From Halopseudomonas xiamenensis (lineage in GTDB: Bacteria; Pseudomonadota; Gammaproteobacteria; Pseudomonadales; Pseudomonadaceae): DNA of 64,000 bases. Both the position numbers and the translations under genes were made by a program. The notes beneath the pieces were generated by a model that was not told where the DNA came from, did not search any database, and was given only the letters and a program-made list of their open reading frames with translations. Positions 11,484-19,381 of the stretch are shown in pieces. Location: NCBI RefSeq assembly GCF_014219065.1, contig NZ_JACLGO010000001.1:62001-126000 (forward strand). The letters run 5' to 3'. The first letter of the stretch is position 1. Each line of letters starts with the position of its first letter.

Positions 11484-13139
11484 CTAGCCCAACCACCCCA
11501 ACATCAGCAACAGCACTATGATCCAGGCGCTGGTGGCCACGGTGCCGACCTGCCACAGGCGGTTCCAGCGGCGCTCGCTGTGCCGCCACAGGCGCTCGTC
11601 CAGCGGTTTCCTCAATGCCGGTACCGGCGGCCAGTGCAGCAGGTGCATCAGCCGCACCGAGGCCACCCGCGCCGGGTTGGGCAACTGCCGCAGGCGGGGT
11701 GGCAGTTGCCAGCCCTGCTTCCACACCAGCAGGCCGATCGCCAGCGCCAGCAGGGCTGGCCACAGTGCGGCCCAGATGGCATACAGCGGCAGGCTGTCGA
11801 GCATCGCCTGGCGCAGCGGCGACCACAGCCAGGGCAGCAGGACTGGCATCAGACACAGCAATAGCCACGGCAGGCGCTGGCTGCCGGCCATCGGTGGCAG
11901 GTTCGCCTGCCGTTGGCTGGCGCGCATCAGCCACAGCAGGCGCAACATCAGCAGCATGGTGCCGGCGGAGCCGATGACCAGCAGGAACATCCAGCCGGCA
12001 AGATTACCGGCATCGATACCCTCCTTGAACAGCAGCTTGACCGCCGCGCCGCTGGTCAGTGGCAAACCGGCCAGCGCCAGCGCCGGCAGCGCCAGGCACA
12101 GCCAGTGCCAGGTCTGGAACCTCACCCGGGTACTCAGCCCCGCGCCCATGAACAGCGCGCCCTTGGCCAGGCCGTGATGCACCGCATAGAGTGCCAACAG
12201 GGTCGCCGCCGCCTCGCGGTATGCCGGCTGCTGCCAGGCCAGCGCCAGAATGACCAGCAGGTAGCCGACCTGGCTGATCGAGGAGTAGGCCAGCAGCGCC
12301 TTGCTGCGCGTCTGCAGCAGCCCCAGCGCCACCCCATACAGTGCGCTGATCGCCCCCACTGCCAGCAGCCAGGCGGACCAGTGTTGCAGCAGCGCATCAT
12401 CAGCGGGCAGGAAGTGCCACAGGCCGAGAATCCCGGCCTTGATCATCGCCCCGGATAACACCGCGCTGGCCGCTGCCGGCGCCGCCGGGTGGGCCAGTGG
12501 CAGCCACACATGCAGCGGCCAGAAGCCGGCCTTGAGGCCGAAGCCGACCAGCAGCAGTGCGGCAGTCCAGGCGCCGGTCGGCGTATCCCGCCAGGCCTCC
12601 AGCGCCAGGGCGCCGCCGGCCTCGTGGATGCGCAGCAGCATGCCGGCGTAGATCAGCATTTCCCCGACTACCGCCAGCTGCAGGTACAGGCGTGCGGCCT
12701 GGCGCGGGACAGGGCCGCGCCGGTGGGCCACCAGGCCGTAGGCGCACAGACTCATCAGGGTGAAGCCGACATAGAAGCTGCCGGCGTCGGCGGCGATTAC
12801 CAGCAACAGGTTGCCGAGCAGCGCCAGCAACCAGAACAGCCAGAAACGCTGCTGGTGGTCGGTGCTGGCGATATCGGTCACGGCAAAGCGACTGGCACAG
12901 GCCCACAGCAGGGCGCTGAAGCCGAGCCAGGCGCGACTGAGCAGATCGTCCGCCGCCCATTGCGCGCCCGGCCACAGCGCCGGCAGCGCCAGTGGTTCGG
13001 CGGGCCATAGACTGAGCAGCAAGGCGGGCAGACAGCTCAGCCACAGCCAGCCGGCGCAGCGGCGCGGTCCCGCGCACAACAGCAGCACCACGGCCAGCAG
13101 CGGGGCGCCGGGCACCAGCAGCCAGAGCAGGCCGTTCAC
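11484..13139 (-). CDS. third MnhD/NuoN-like antiporter subunit, divergent
   Basis: A 551-residue polytopic membrane protein of the proton-conducting transporter family (MrpA/MrpD/NuoL/M/N). TM7-8 motifs are recognisable (GLKAGFWPLHVWLPLAH, AVLSGAMIKAGILG), and the lysines are kept. At the TM5 position where its two upstream paralogues have Glu (YELL, LELLG), this protein has Thr127 (GFTLMSL), so the ion-pair glutamate is lost. The start is GTG at 13139, overlapping the upstream gene by 4 nt (GTGA). The C-terminal 120 residues hold a long basic cytoplasmic stretch and one last TM. It is the final gene of the operon. It may be a structural or specialised subunit (inference). Confidence 0.85.
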   Translation of the reverse strand: MNGLLWLLVPGAPLLAVVLLLCAGPRRCAGWLWLSCLPALLLSLWPAEPLALPALWPGAQWAADDLLSRAWLGFSALLWACASRFAVTDIASTDHQQRFWLFWLLALLGNLLLVIAADAGSFYVGFTLMSLCAYGLVAHRRGPVPRQAARLYLQLAVVGEMLIYAGMLLRIHEAGGALALEAWRDTPTGAWTAALLLVGFGLKAGFWPLHVWLPLAHPAAPAAASAVLSGAMIKAGILGLWHFLPADDALLQHWSAWLLAVGAISALYGVALGLLQTRSKALLAYSSISQVGYLLVILALAWQQPAYREAAATLLALYAVHHGLAKGALFMGAGLSTRVRFQTWHWLCLALPALALAGLPLTSGAAVKLLFKEGIDAGNLAGWMFLLVIGSAGTMLLMLRLLWLMRASQRQANLPPMAGSQRLPWLLLCLMPVLLPWLWSPLRQAMLDSLPLYAIWAALWPALLALAIGLLVWKQGWQLPPRLRQLPNPARVASVRLMHLLHWPPVPALRKPLDERLWRHSERRWNRLWQVGTVATSAWIIVLLLMLGWLG

Positions 13140-14653
13140 AGGTCGAACTCGCGGTTGATGATCAACTGGCTCCAGCCCAGCGGGCTGAAGCCGGTGCCGG
13201 CGAGAATCCCGGCCAGCAGGGCCAGGGCCGCGGTGAACAGGGTCGGAGCCAGCAACATCCAGTGCGTCTCGCGCCAGCCGGGCCTGCCGGCGCGGGCGGT
13301 GGCCGCGGCCGGCCAGGGTGCCTTGGGCGTGGCGAACCAGCCGCGATAGATCAGCGGCAGGAAGTACGCCGCGTTCAGCAAGCCGGACAACACCAACACC
13401 AGCAGGATGCCGCTCTGGCCGGTTTCCAGCGCACCCAGCCCGAGGTACCACTTGCTGATGAAACCGGCGGTCGGCGGCACGCCGATCATGCCCAGCGCCG
13501 CCAGGGTGAAGGCGGTCATGGTCAACGGCATGCGCTGGCCGATGCCGTCCATCTCGCGGATGCGATGCACGCCCAGGGTCTCGGCGAAGTTGCCGGCGCA
13601 ATAGAACAGGGTGACCTTCATCAGCCCCTGATGCACCAGGTGCGCCAGCGCGCCGACGGCGGCGATCGGCCCCATCAGCGCCACACCCAGGGTGATATAG
13701 GACACCTGGCTGACGGTGGAGTAGGCCAGCAGCTTCTTCAGTTCGCGCTGCTGCAGGGCCTTGAGCGAGCCGTAGATGATGGTCGCCGCCGCCAACGCCA
13801 GCAGCGGCAGGTGCAGACCCAGGGCCTGTACCGGCTCCACCCCGTAGACGTCGTACACCACCCGGACGATGCCAAAGGCGCCGGCCTTGACCACCGCCAC
13901 CGCGTGCAGCAACGCGCTGACCGGGGCCGGCGCGACCATCGCCTGCGGCAGCCAGCCATGCAGCGGCAGCAGCGCGGCCTTGACGCCGAGACCGCCGACC
14001 AGCAGGGCGAAGGCCAGGATCAGGCTGGGCGTGCGGGTTTCCAGCAGCGGCAGCAGGTAGCCGCCGGCGCTGAACTGCGGGCTGCCGGTCAGGCTGTGCA
14101 GCAGCGCCACGCCCATCAGCAGCAGGGCGCCGCCACCCAGGGTATAGGTCAGGTAGACGCGCCCGGCCTGCAGCGCCTGCGGTGTACCGCGGTGCACCAC
14201 CAGCGGGAAGGTGGCCAGGGTCAGCAGCTCATAGAACAGCAGGAAGGTGACCAGGTTGCCGGCCAGCGCCAGACCCACGGTGGCGCTGACGCACAGGCTG
14301 AAATAACCGAAGAAGCGTGAGCGCAGCGGGGCGTCTTCCAGGTAGCCGATGGCATAGATGGTGGTCGCCAGCCAGAGCACGGTGGACAGGCTGACGAACT
14401 GCAGCGACAGCGCATCGCCCTGCAGCACCAGCTCGCCACCCGGCAGGAACGGAATGCTGAAACGAAACTCCAGGCCACGGGCGACTCCCCATAGCATCAG
14501 CCCGACCAGCCCCAGCTTGAGTAGCACGCCCGTCAGGTTGAGCGCCACACGCAGGCGGGTCTGCTCCTCGCGCAGGGTAAAGATCAGCAGCCCCGGCAGC
14601 AGCGAGCTGAGGACGATGCCCAGTGGCAGCAGGTTGGTCCAGGTGGCGTTCAT
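13136..14653 (-). CDS. Na+/H+ antiporter subunit D-like protein (second MnhD)
   Basis: A 505-residue polytopic membrane protein of the proton_antipo_M family. TM5 keeps the key glutamate (Glu142 in LLFYELLTLATF). TM7-8 carry GGLGVKAALLPLHGWLPQAM and HAVAVVKAGAFG with the conserved lysines and histidine. GVPPTAGFISKWYL towards the C-terminus is typical of MrpD/NuoM/NuoN. The ATG start overlaps the upstream gene stop by 4 nt (ATGA), so translation is coupled. It should carry one of the ion channels of the complex. Whether the ion is Na+, K+ or only H+ cannot be told from sequence. Confidence 0.9.
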   Translation of the reverse strand: MNATWTNLLPLGIVLSSLLPGLLIFTLREEQTRLRVALNLTGVLLKLGLVGLMLWGVARGLEFRFSIPFLPGGELVLQGDALSLQFVSLSTVLWLATTIYAIGYLEDAPLRSRFFGYFSLCVSATVGLALAGNLVTFLLFYELLTLATFPLVVHRGTPQALQAGRVYLTYTLGGGALLLMGVALLHSLTGSPQFSAGGYLLPLLETRTPSLILAFALLVGGLGVKAALLPLHGWLPQAMVAPAPVSALLHAVAVVKAGAFGIVRVVYDVYGVEPVQALGLHLPLLALAAATIIYGSLKALQQRELKKLLAYSTVSQVSYITLGVALMGPIAAVGALAHLVHQGLMKVTLFYCAGNFAETLGVHRIREMDGIGQRMPLTMTAFTLAALGMIGVPPTAGFISKWYLGLGALETGQSGILLVLVLSGLLNAAYFLPLIYRGWFATPKAPWPAAATARAGRPGWRETHWMLLAPTLFTAALALLAGILAGTGFSPLGWSQLIINREFDL

Positions 14654-16074
14654 CCGCTTGCCTCGCTCAGCCAGAGGATCAGCGGCTGGCTGAACAGCGC
14701 CAGGCCCCAGACGGCGATGGCCGGCAGCAGCGCCAGCCATTGGGCGAAGGGATCGGGGTCGTAGTCCGGCGGGGTCGCATCGGCGCGGTCGAAGGACAGC
14801 GCCACCACCCGGAACACATAGGCGGCGCTGGCCAGGGTGCCGAGCAGCACGCCCAGTGCCCAGGGCCAGTGGATCGGTTCCAGCAGCAGGGGCTGCAGCA
14901 GTACCCACTTGGCAACGAAGCCACCGCTGGGCGGCAGGCCGATCAGGCTGCCGCCGGCCACGGCGAAGGCGAACATGGCCACCGGCATGGTCTGCGTCGC
15001 GCCCTTGAGCGAGGCCACCCGCTTGCTGCCGAGGGTCGCCTGCATCTCCCCGGCGGCCAGGAACATCGATACCTTGGCCAGCCCGTGGGCCAGCACGAAC
15101 AGCCACAATGCCACCGACAGCTCGCTCTGTTGCCAGCGCAGCAGCAACCCCAGGGCCAGCAGCGCATAGCCCAGCTGCGCCACCGTGGAATAGGCCACCA
15201 GGGTCTTCAGCAGTGGCGTGCGCAGCGCCGCCCAGCCGCCGGCCAGCAGGGCGACGATGCCGGCCAGGGCGAACAGGAGGCCGGCCGATTCGGTCATGTC
15301 CACGGGTGCCACGCGGCTCCACAGCAGCCAGAGAATGAACAGCGGGCCCTTGACCACCAGCGCCGAGAGCAGGGCACTGACAGCGGTCGGCGCACTGCTG
15401 TGGGCCGCCGGCAACCACAGGTGCAGCGGCCAGAGCGCGGCCTTGAGCATCAGCCCGACGGTCATCAGCAATAGCGCCATGCGCGTGCTGTGGTCCGCCT
15501 CGCTGGCCTGTGCCAGCAGATCGAGGTCGAGCACGCCATAGCGGCCGTACAGCAGGGCGACGCCAAGCAGATAGCACAGCGAGGCGGCCAGCGACAGCAG
15601 CAGGTAGCGCAGTGCCGGCGCATGCGCCCTGGGACCGCTGAGGATGATCATGGCCACCGCCACCAGCCCGAGCAGTTCCAGGGTGACGTACCAGTTGAAC
15701 AGGTCACGCGACAGCCACAGCGCCGCCAGGCTGGCATGCAGCAGGCCGGACAGCGGCCAGTAGTCGGTGTTGCGGGCATGGCTGTGGCGGCTGTGCTGGG
15801 CATAGATCGCCACCAGCAGATGGGTCATCGCGGTGAATACCAGCAGCACGGCGGTCAGACTGCTCAGCTCGAAGCGGATGCCCAGCGGGGTGCGCCAGCC
15901 GCCGATGGCCAGTGTCTGCACGCCCTGCTCAATCACCTCATGCAAGGCCAGGCCGGCGCACAGCAGGCTGCCCAGGCTGGCGGCAATCACCCAGATACCG
16001 GAGCGCAGACGCAGCAACAGCATCAGCAGGGCGGTACCCAGCGGCAGCAGCAGGCTGGCCAGGGCCAGGGTCAT
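14650..16074 (-). CDS. mnhD: Na+/H+ antiporter subunit D-like protein (first MnhD)
   Basis: A 474-residue polytopic membrane protein of the MrpD/NuoN family. TM5 has the essential glutamate (Glu133 in VTLELLGLVAVAM). TM7-8 carry GLMLKAALWPLHLWLPAAHS and LSALVVKGPLFI, and GLPPSGGFVAKWVLLQ follows. It lies directly downstream of the MnhC-like gene with an ATGA overlap, as in every mrp/mnh operon, so it is the best candidate for the orthologue of MrpD. The two further D-like genes that follow would replace the long MrpA N-terminal part of canonical systems. Confidence 0.9.
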   Translation of the reverse strand: MTLALASLLLPLGTALLMLLLRLRSGIWVIAASLGSLLCAGLALHEVIEQGVQTLAIGGWRTPLGIRFELSSLTAVLLVFTAMTHLLVAIYAQHSRHSHARNTDYWPLSGLLHASLAALWLSRDLFNWYVTLELLGLVAVAMIILSGPRAHAPALRYLLLSLAASLCYLLGVALLYGRYGVLDLDLLAQASEADHSTRMALLLMTVGLMLKAALWPLHLWLPAAHSSAPTAVSALLSALVVKGPLFILWLLWSRVAPVDMTESAGLLFALAGIVALLAGGWAALRTPLLKTLVAYSTVAQLGYALLALGLLLRWQQSELSVALWLFVLAHGLAKVSMFLAAGEMQATLGSKRVASLKGATQTMPVAMFAFAVAGGSLIGLPPSGGFVAKWVLLQPLLLEPIHWPWALGVLLGTLASAAYVFRVVALSFDRADATPPDYDPDPFAQWLALLPAIAVWGLALFSQPLILWLSEASG

Positions 16075-16373
16075 TCCTCGTGCTCCCCGGTCGGGCGCTG
16101 TCTGGACCGGTGTGCCTGGTGCGCCACTGCCAGGCGCAGGGCGAAGGCGGTGGCGCTGACCGCTACCACCAGCCCGGTGACCACCAGAGCCTGCAGCACC
16201 GGATCGTTGTGCCCACTGCGGCTGGCCAGGGCCACCATCACCATGAAGGTGCCACTGCCCATCAGGTTGATCGCCATGATGCGCCGCAGGGGGTGGCGCA
16301 GGCGCAGCAGCCCGTGCAGGCCGAGCAACCAGAGCAGCACGCCCAGGCCCAGGTAGAGCGAGGCGCCGCTCAT
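16071..16373 (-). CDS. mnhC: Na+/H+ antiporter subunit C (MnhC/MrpC, NuoK-like)
   Basis: A 100-residue protein with three predicted membrane helices, homologous in type to NuoK. MAINLMGSGTFMVMVA in the second helix and NDPVLQALVVTGLVVAVSATAFALRLA in the third match the MrpC signature (DPxxQALVLTxIVI). The C-terminus is short and basic. ATGA overlaps couple it to both neighbours. It lies between the DUF4040-MnhB fusion and the first MnhD, its expected position. Confidence 0.92.
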   Translation of the reverse strand: MSGASLYLGLGVLLWLLGLHGLLRLRHPLRRIMAINLMGSGTFMVMVALASRSGHNDPVLQALVVTGLVVAVSATAFALRLAVAHQAHRSRQRPTGEHEE

Positions 16374-17281
16374 CTGCCCAGCTCCTGGCGTTCGCCAACT
16401 ACCAGCAGGCTCAGGCTGGCAGCGATCGACAGGGTGGCGGCGACCTCGATCAGCACGATCAAGGCACCGGACCAGTGCGCGGGGTAGTTCAGCCAGCCGG
16501 CGCCGAACCAGGCGCCGGCAGCGGCAACGGTGAGAAACAGTGCCACGCCGACCAATACCAGCAGGCGCAGCAGCCCGTTTTCCCAGCGCAGCAGTGGCAG
16601 CAGCCCGGCCAGGCGCAGCATCACCACCCCGGCGGCCAGCAGCGCACCGGCCTGGAAGGCCCCGCCGGGTGCATGGCTGCCGCGCCACAGCAGGTAACCA
16701 CCGATGATCACACTGAGCGGTGCGAGAATACGGCTCCAGGCCTGCAGCAAGGGCCACACACCGGGCCGGGGCCGGCCGGCTGGCTGCAACTGCCGCACGC
16801 CGAGCACCGCCAGCAGCAGTACCAGCAGTTCCAGCAGGGTATCCCAGGCGCGGAAGTTGAGTAGCACAGCGGTTACCGGATGGCTGACGCCGCTGGCCTC
16901 CAGCTGGCTGTTGACCAGTGCCGGCAATGGCTGCGGCCCCTGCGCCAGCGGCAGTACCGCACGCAGCAGCAGTATCAGTACCAGCACACCGAGCAGCAGG
17001 GTCGCCAGCGTTCGCACCGCTGACCCGGGCTGCGCCGGCTCGTCAGCATGCCGGCCGAGCGCGGACAACAGCAACACGCCGGTCAGCCCGGCGCCGATCG
17101 CCGCCTCGGCCAGCGCCAGGTCGGGAGCGCCGAGCCGGGCCCAGACCAACGCCAGCAGCAGGCCGAAGGCGATGAATGAAATGATGCCGGTATACAGCCG
17201 CGTGCCATGCAGCGCGGCGCCGGCCAGGATCAGCAGCAGCACACCCAGGGTGATATCCAGCAGCAGCTCAGTGGCGGGCAT
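16370..17281 (-). CDS. DUF4040 (MbhD/MbhE-like) - MnhB fusion antiporter subunit
   Basis: A 303-residue membrane protein combining pieces that are separate or attached to MrpA elsewhere. Residues 1-75 look like MbhD/DUF4040 (APDLALAEAAIGAGLTGVLL). Residues about 90-165 look like the MbhE/MrpA C-terminal segment (HPVTAVLLNFRAWDTLLEL). Residues about 185-303 are MnhB (GSHAPGGAFQAGALLAAGVV). In canonical operons the DUF4040/MbhE part is the C-terminus of MrpA and MrpB is separate, so this is an alternative fusion. It overlaps mnhG by 14 nt upstream and the MnhC gene by 4 nt downstream. Confidence 0.85.
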   Translation of the reverse strand: MPATELLLDITLGVLLLILAGAALHGTRLYTGIISFIAFGLLLALVWARLGAPDLALAEAAIGAGLTGVLLLSALGRHADEPAQPGSAVRTLATLLLGVLVLILLLRAVLPLAQGPQPLPALVNSQLEASGVSHPVTAVLLNFRAWDTLLELLVLLLAVLGVRQLQPAGRPRPGVWPLLQAWSRILAPLSVIIGGYLLWRGSHAPGGAFQAGALLAAGVVMLRLAGLLPLLRWENGLLRLLVLVGVALFLTVAAAGAWFGAGWLNYPAHWSGALIVLIEVAATLSIAASLSLLVVGERQELGR

Positions 17282-17576
17282 CCTGGTCTCCTCCCTCGGC
17301 TTGGTCGCGTTCGCGCTGGTAGCGTGCCAGCAACTGGCAGGCAGTGGTGCTCGAGGCCATCACCAGCAGCCAGACCAGCAGCATCATGACCACCGCCCGC
17401 CAGGATGGCGCACGCAGACACAGGCCGAGCACCACCAGCCCCAGGCCCAGGGTGTCGGCCTTGGTCACCGCATGCAGCCGGCTGTAGACATCCGGAAAGC
17501 GTAGCAGCCCCAGGGTCCCGGCAATGAAGAAGAACGCCCCCAGTGCCAGCGCCGCGTTGCTCAGCCAGCCGAGCAT
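17268..17576 (-). CDS. mnhG: Na+/H+ antiporter subunit G (MnhG/MrpG)
   Basis: A 102-residue protein with three membrane helices. The family signature GTLGLLRFPDVYSRLHAVTKADTLG is present at about residues 18-42. The ATG at 17576 is chosen because it lies one base after the mnhF stop and gives the conserved hydrophobic N-terminus; longer in-frame extensions run into mnhF. The C-terminal 20 residues are charged and cytoplasmic. MrpG is a small structural subunit of the antiporter complex. Confidence 0.92.
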   Translation of the reverse strand: MLGWLSNAALALGAFFFIAGTLGLLRFPDVYSRLHAVTKADTLGLGLVVLGLCLRAPSWRAVVMMLLVWLLVMASSTTACQLLARYQRERDQAEGGDQDARH

Positions 17577-17577
17577 C

Positions 17578-17832
17578 TCAGCCGGCCCCCGGCGGCCGGC
17601 GCAGCAGCTGCACCAGGGCTGCGGTGACCACCGCCGCGAGCAGCGCCAGTACCAGCGCCGCATCGATCAGCGCCGGCTGCGCCTGCCAGTCGGCCGCCAG
17701 CATCAGCAGGGCGGCACCGGTGGTACCGAACAGCTGGATGGCCAGCAGTCGGTCAGCCCGTGTCGGCCCGGAGAATACCCGCCACAGGCCGGCCAGGATG
17801 GTCAGCAGCAGGATTACCGCGAGCAGGATCAT
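17578..17832 (-). CDS. mnhF: Na+/H+ antiporter subunit F (MnhF/MrpF)
   Basis: An 84-residue protein with three membrane helices. GPTRADRLLAIQLFGTTGAALL corresponds to the MrpF signature (GPTxxDRxxAxxxxG), and an acidic residue in the last helix (ALIDAALVLALL) is also typical. The start overlaps the mnhE stop by 4 nt (ATGA). In known complexes MrpF lies beside MrpG and helps couple the ion channels. Confidence 0.92.
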   Translation of the reverse strand: MILLAVILLLTILAGLWRVFSGPTRADRLLAIQLFGTTGAALLMLAADWQAQPALIDAALVLALLAAVVTAALVQLLRRPPGAG

Positions 17833-18320
17833 GTCGGTTCCTCGCCGAGCAGACGCAGCAGTTGCCGCTCCAGCTGCGCGGTATTCTGCTGCCAGGGCTG
17901 GTGCTGGTCGAGCACGTGCATGCTCAGGCAGTCATCCTCGATCGCCGCCGCCAGGGTGCCGGGCAGCAGCCCGACCAGCGAGGCGAACAGCAGGCGGCTG
18001 CGCGGCTGCCGGATATTCAGCGGGTAGCGGACCCAGGCGGGGGCCAGCGGCATGCGCGGCTGTATCGCGCGGCGAGCCACATCCCAACCACCCGCCACCA
18101 GCGCGCGCAGGAAGAACCACAGAAAGCGCGGCGCCGCGGCGGGGCGCAGGCGCCAGGCCGGGGTACCCAGCCAACACGACAGCAAGGCCGCCGCGACAAT
18201 GCAGGGAGCGCCCAGATACCAACCGCCGCCACCGGCCAGCAACCACCACAGGGCGCAATACAGGAGCAGCCAGAACAGTATCTGGCGGGAAAGAAAGCGG
18301 TCTGCCAGAGGCCTAGGCAC
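17829..18320 (-). CDS. mnhE: Na+/H+ antiporter subunit E (MnhE/MrpE)
   Basis: A 163-residue protein with two N-terminal membrane helices and a cytoplasmic C-terminal domain. FLWFFLRALVAGGWDVARRAIQP matches the MnhE pattern around residue 65-88, and DDCLSMHVLD is the conserved C-terminal strand. The start is GTG at 18320 with GGGAG six bases upstream. This is the first gene of the eight-gene operon; a 98-bp gap separates it from ybhN, the largest gap in the minus-strand run except the one after glgX, so an operon promoter may lie there. Confidence 0.9.
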   Translation of the reverse strand: MPRPLADRFLSRQILFWLLLYCALWWLLAGGGGWYLGAPCIVAAALLSCWLGTPAWRLRPAAAPRFLWFFLRALVAGGWDVARRAIQPRMPLAPAWVRYPLNIRQPRSRLLFASLVGLLPGTLAAAIEDDCLSMHVLDQHQPWQQNTAQLERQLLRLLGEEPT

Positions 18321-18400
18321 GATGACTCCCGTTGCGTCGTTGCAGTCATGTTAGGTCAGCTTCCGGGGCGGCTCAAATGGCGACCGTCGGGGTATGTTTC

Positions 18401-18420
18401 AGGATATGTGGCGATATCCT
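18401..18420 (-). terminator. hairpin at the ybhN stop codon
   Basis: A perfect 7-bp stem (18401-18407 with 18414-18420) has a 6-nt loop overlapping the ybhN TAG. There is no U tract and the stem is AT-rich, so it may attenuate rather than fully terminate transcription into the antiporter operon. Confidence 0.4.
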
Positions 18421-19381
18421 AGGCATTCGCCTGACGCATGGCCTTGGCGCGTTTTTCCAGTACCAGGTACACCGCCACGGCGATGCTCAGCGGCAGCAGG
18501 AAGTAGATTGCCCGGTAGCCGATCAGCGCGGCGACCAGGGCGCTTTGCGCCACCTGGCCCTGCAGCAGGGTGAGGAAGATGGTTTCCAGTACGCCGAGGC
18601 CGGCGGGGATGTGGGCGATGGCGCCGGCGATGCTGCTGATCATCAGGATGCCCAGCACCGTCGGGTAGAACACATCCTCCGGCAGCAGCAACCAGATCAG
18701 CGAGGCCATCAGCGACCAGTTGAAGGCACCGACGGCCGCCTGCACCAGGGCCAGGCGCCAGTGCGGCAGCTCGATGCTGTGTCCGCGGATATGCCAGCGC
18801 CGGCGCGGGGAGAAGGCGCAGGCCAGCAGGTAACCGAGGGCGACCAGCAGCATGGCCACACCGATCAGCCGCAGGCCGCTGTTGCCGATGTTCCAGCCCT
18901 CAGGCAGGCGCACCATGCCCAGGGCGAACACGCTGCCGCCCAGCCACAGGTAGCCCAGCCAGTTGGTGATGATGCTCAGGCTGAAGATGCGGGTGATGGT
19001 CGGTATGTCCAGGCCGAGTCGGGTATACAGCCGATAGCGCAGTGCCACCCCGCCGACCAGCGCGTTGAGGTTCAGGTTGAAGGCATAGCAGACGAACACC
19101 AGCGGGATGACCTGGCGCACTGGCAGCTTGTGCCCGGTGTAGTGACGGCCGAGCAGGTCGTAGCAGCTGTAGTTGAGATAGCTGAGCAGGGCGATGCCGA
19201 CACCCAGCAGCAGCACCCAGGGCGGGTAGCCGCGCAGCGCGCTGCTGACCTCCTGCCAGTCGGTGTTGCGCAGTTGCAGGTACAGCAGCACCGGGATCAC
19301 GATCAGGAACAGCAGGGTCAACGCACCCTTGGCCCAGCGCATGCGCTGACTGGCTGGTGGCTTGGTGCCGGTGTCGCTCAT
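18419..19381 (-). CDS. ybhN: YbhN-like UPF0104 membrane protein (lysylphosphatidylglycerol synthase TM type)
   Basis: A 320-residue integral inner-membrane protein with about eight helices, related to the flippase-like TM domain of MprF (LPG_synthase_TM). Recognisable features are NYSCYDLLGRHYTGHKLP near residue 75, the FNLNLNALVGGVALRYRLY segment, and IAHIPAGLGVLETIFLTLL near the C-terminus. The ATG at 19381 overlaps the clsB stop by 4 nt. The E. coli ybhP-clsB-ybhN order is reproduced exactly. The function of YbhN alone is not settled; it may move lipids. Confidence 0.88.
   Translation of the reverse strand: MSDTGTKPPASQRMRWAKGALTLLFLIVIPVLLYLQLRNTDWQEVSSALRGYPPWVLLLGVGIALLSYLNYSCYDLLGRHYTGHKLPVRQVIPLVFVCYAFNLNLNALVGGVALRYRLYTRLGLDIPTITRIFSLSIITNWLGYLWLGGSVFALGMVRLPEGWNIGNSGLRLIGVAMLLVALGYLLACAFSPRRRWHIRGHSIELPHWRLALVQAAVGAFNWSLMASLIWLLLPEDVFYPTVLGILMISSIAGAIAHIPAGLGVLETIFLTLLQGQVAQSALVAALIGYRAIYFLLPLSIAVAVYLVLEKRAKAMRQANA

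Noticed and set aside
11484-18320. Operon read as part of a complex I or membrane-bound hydrogenase
   Set aside because: No catalytic or iron-sulfur subunit genes (NuoB/C/D/I type) are present; only membrane antiporter subunits occur.
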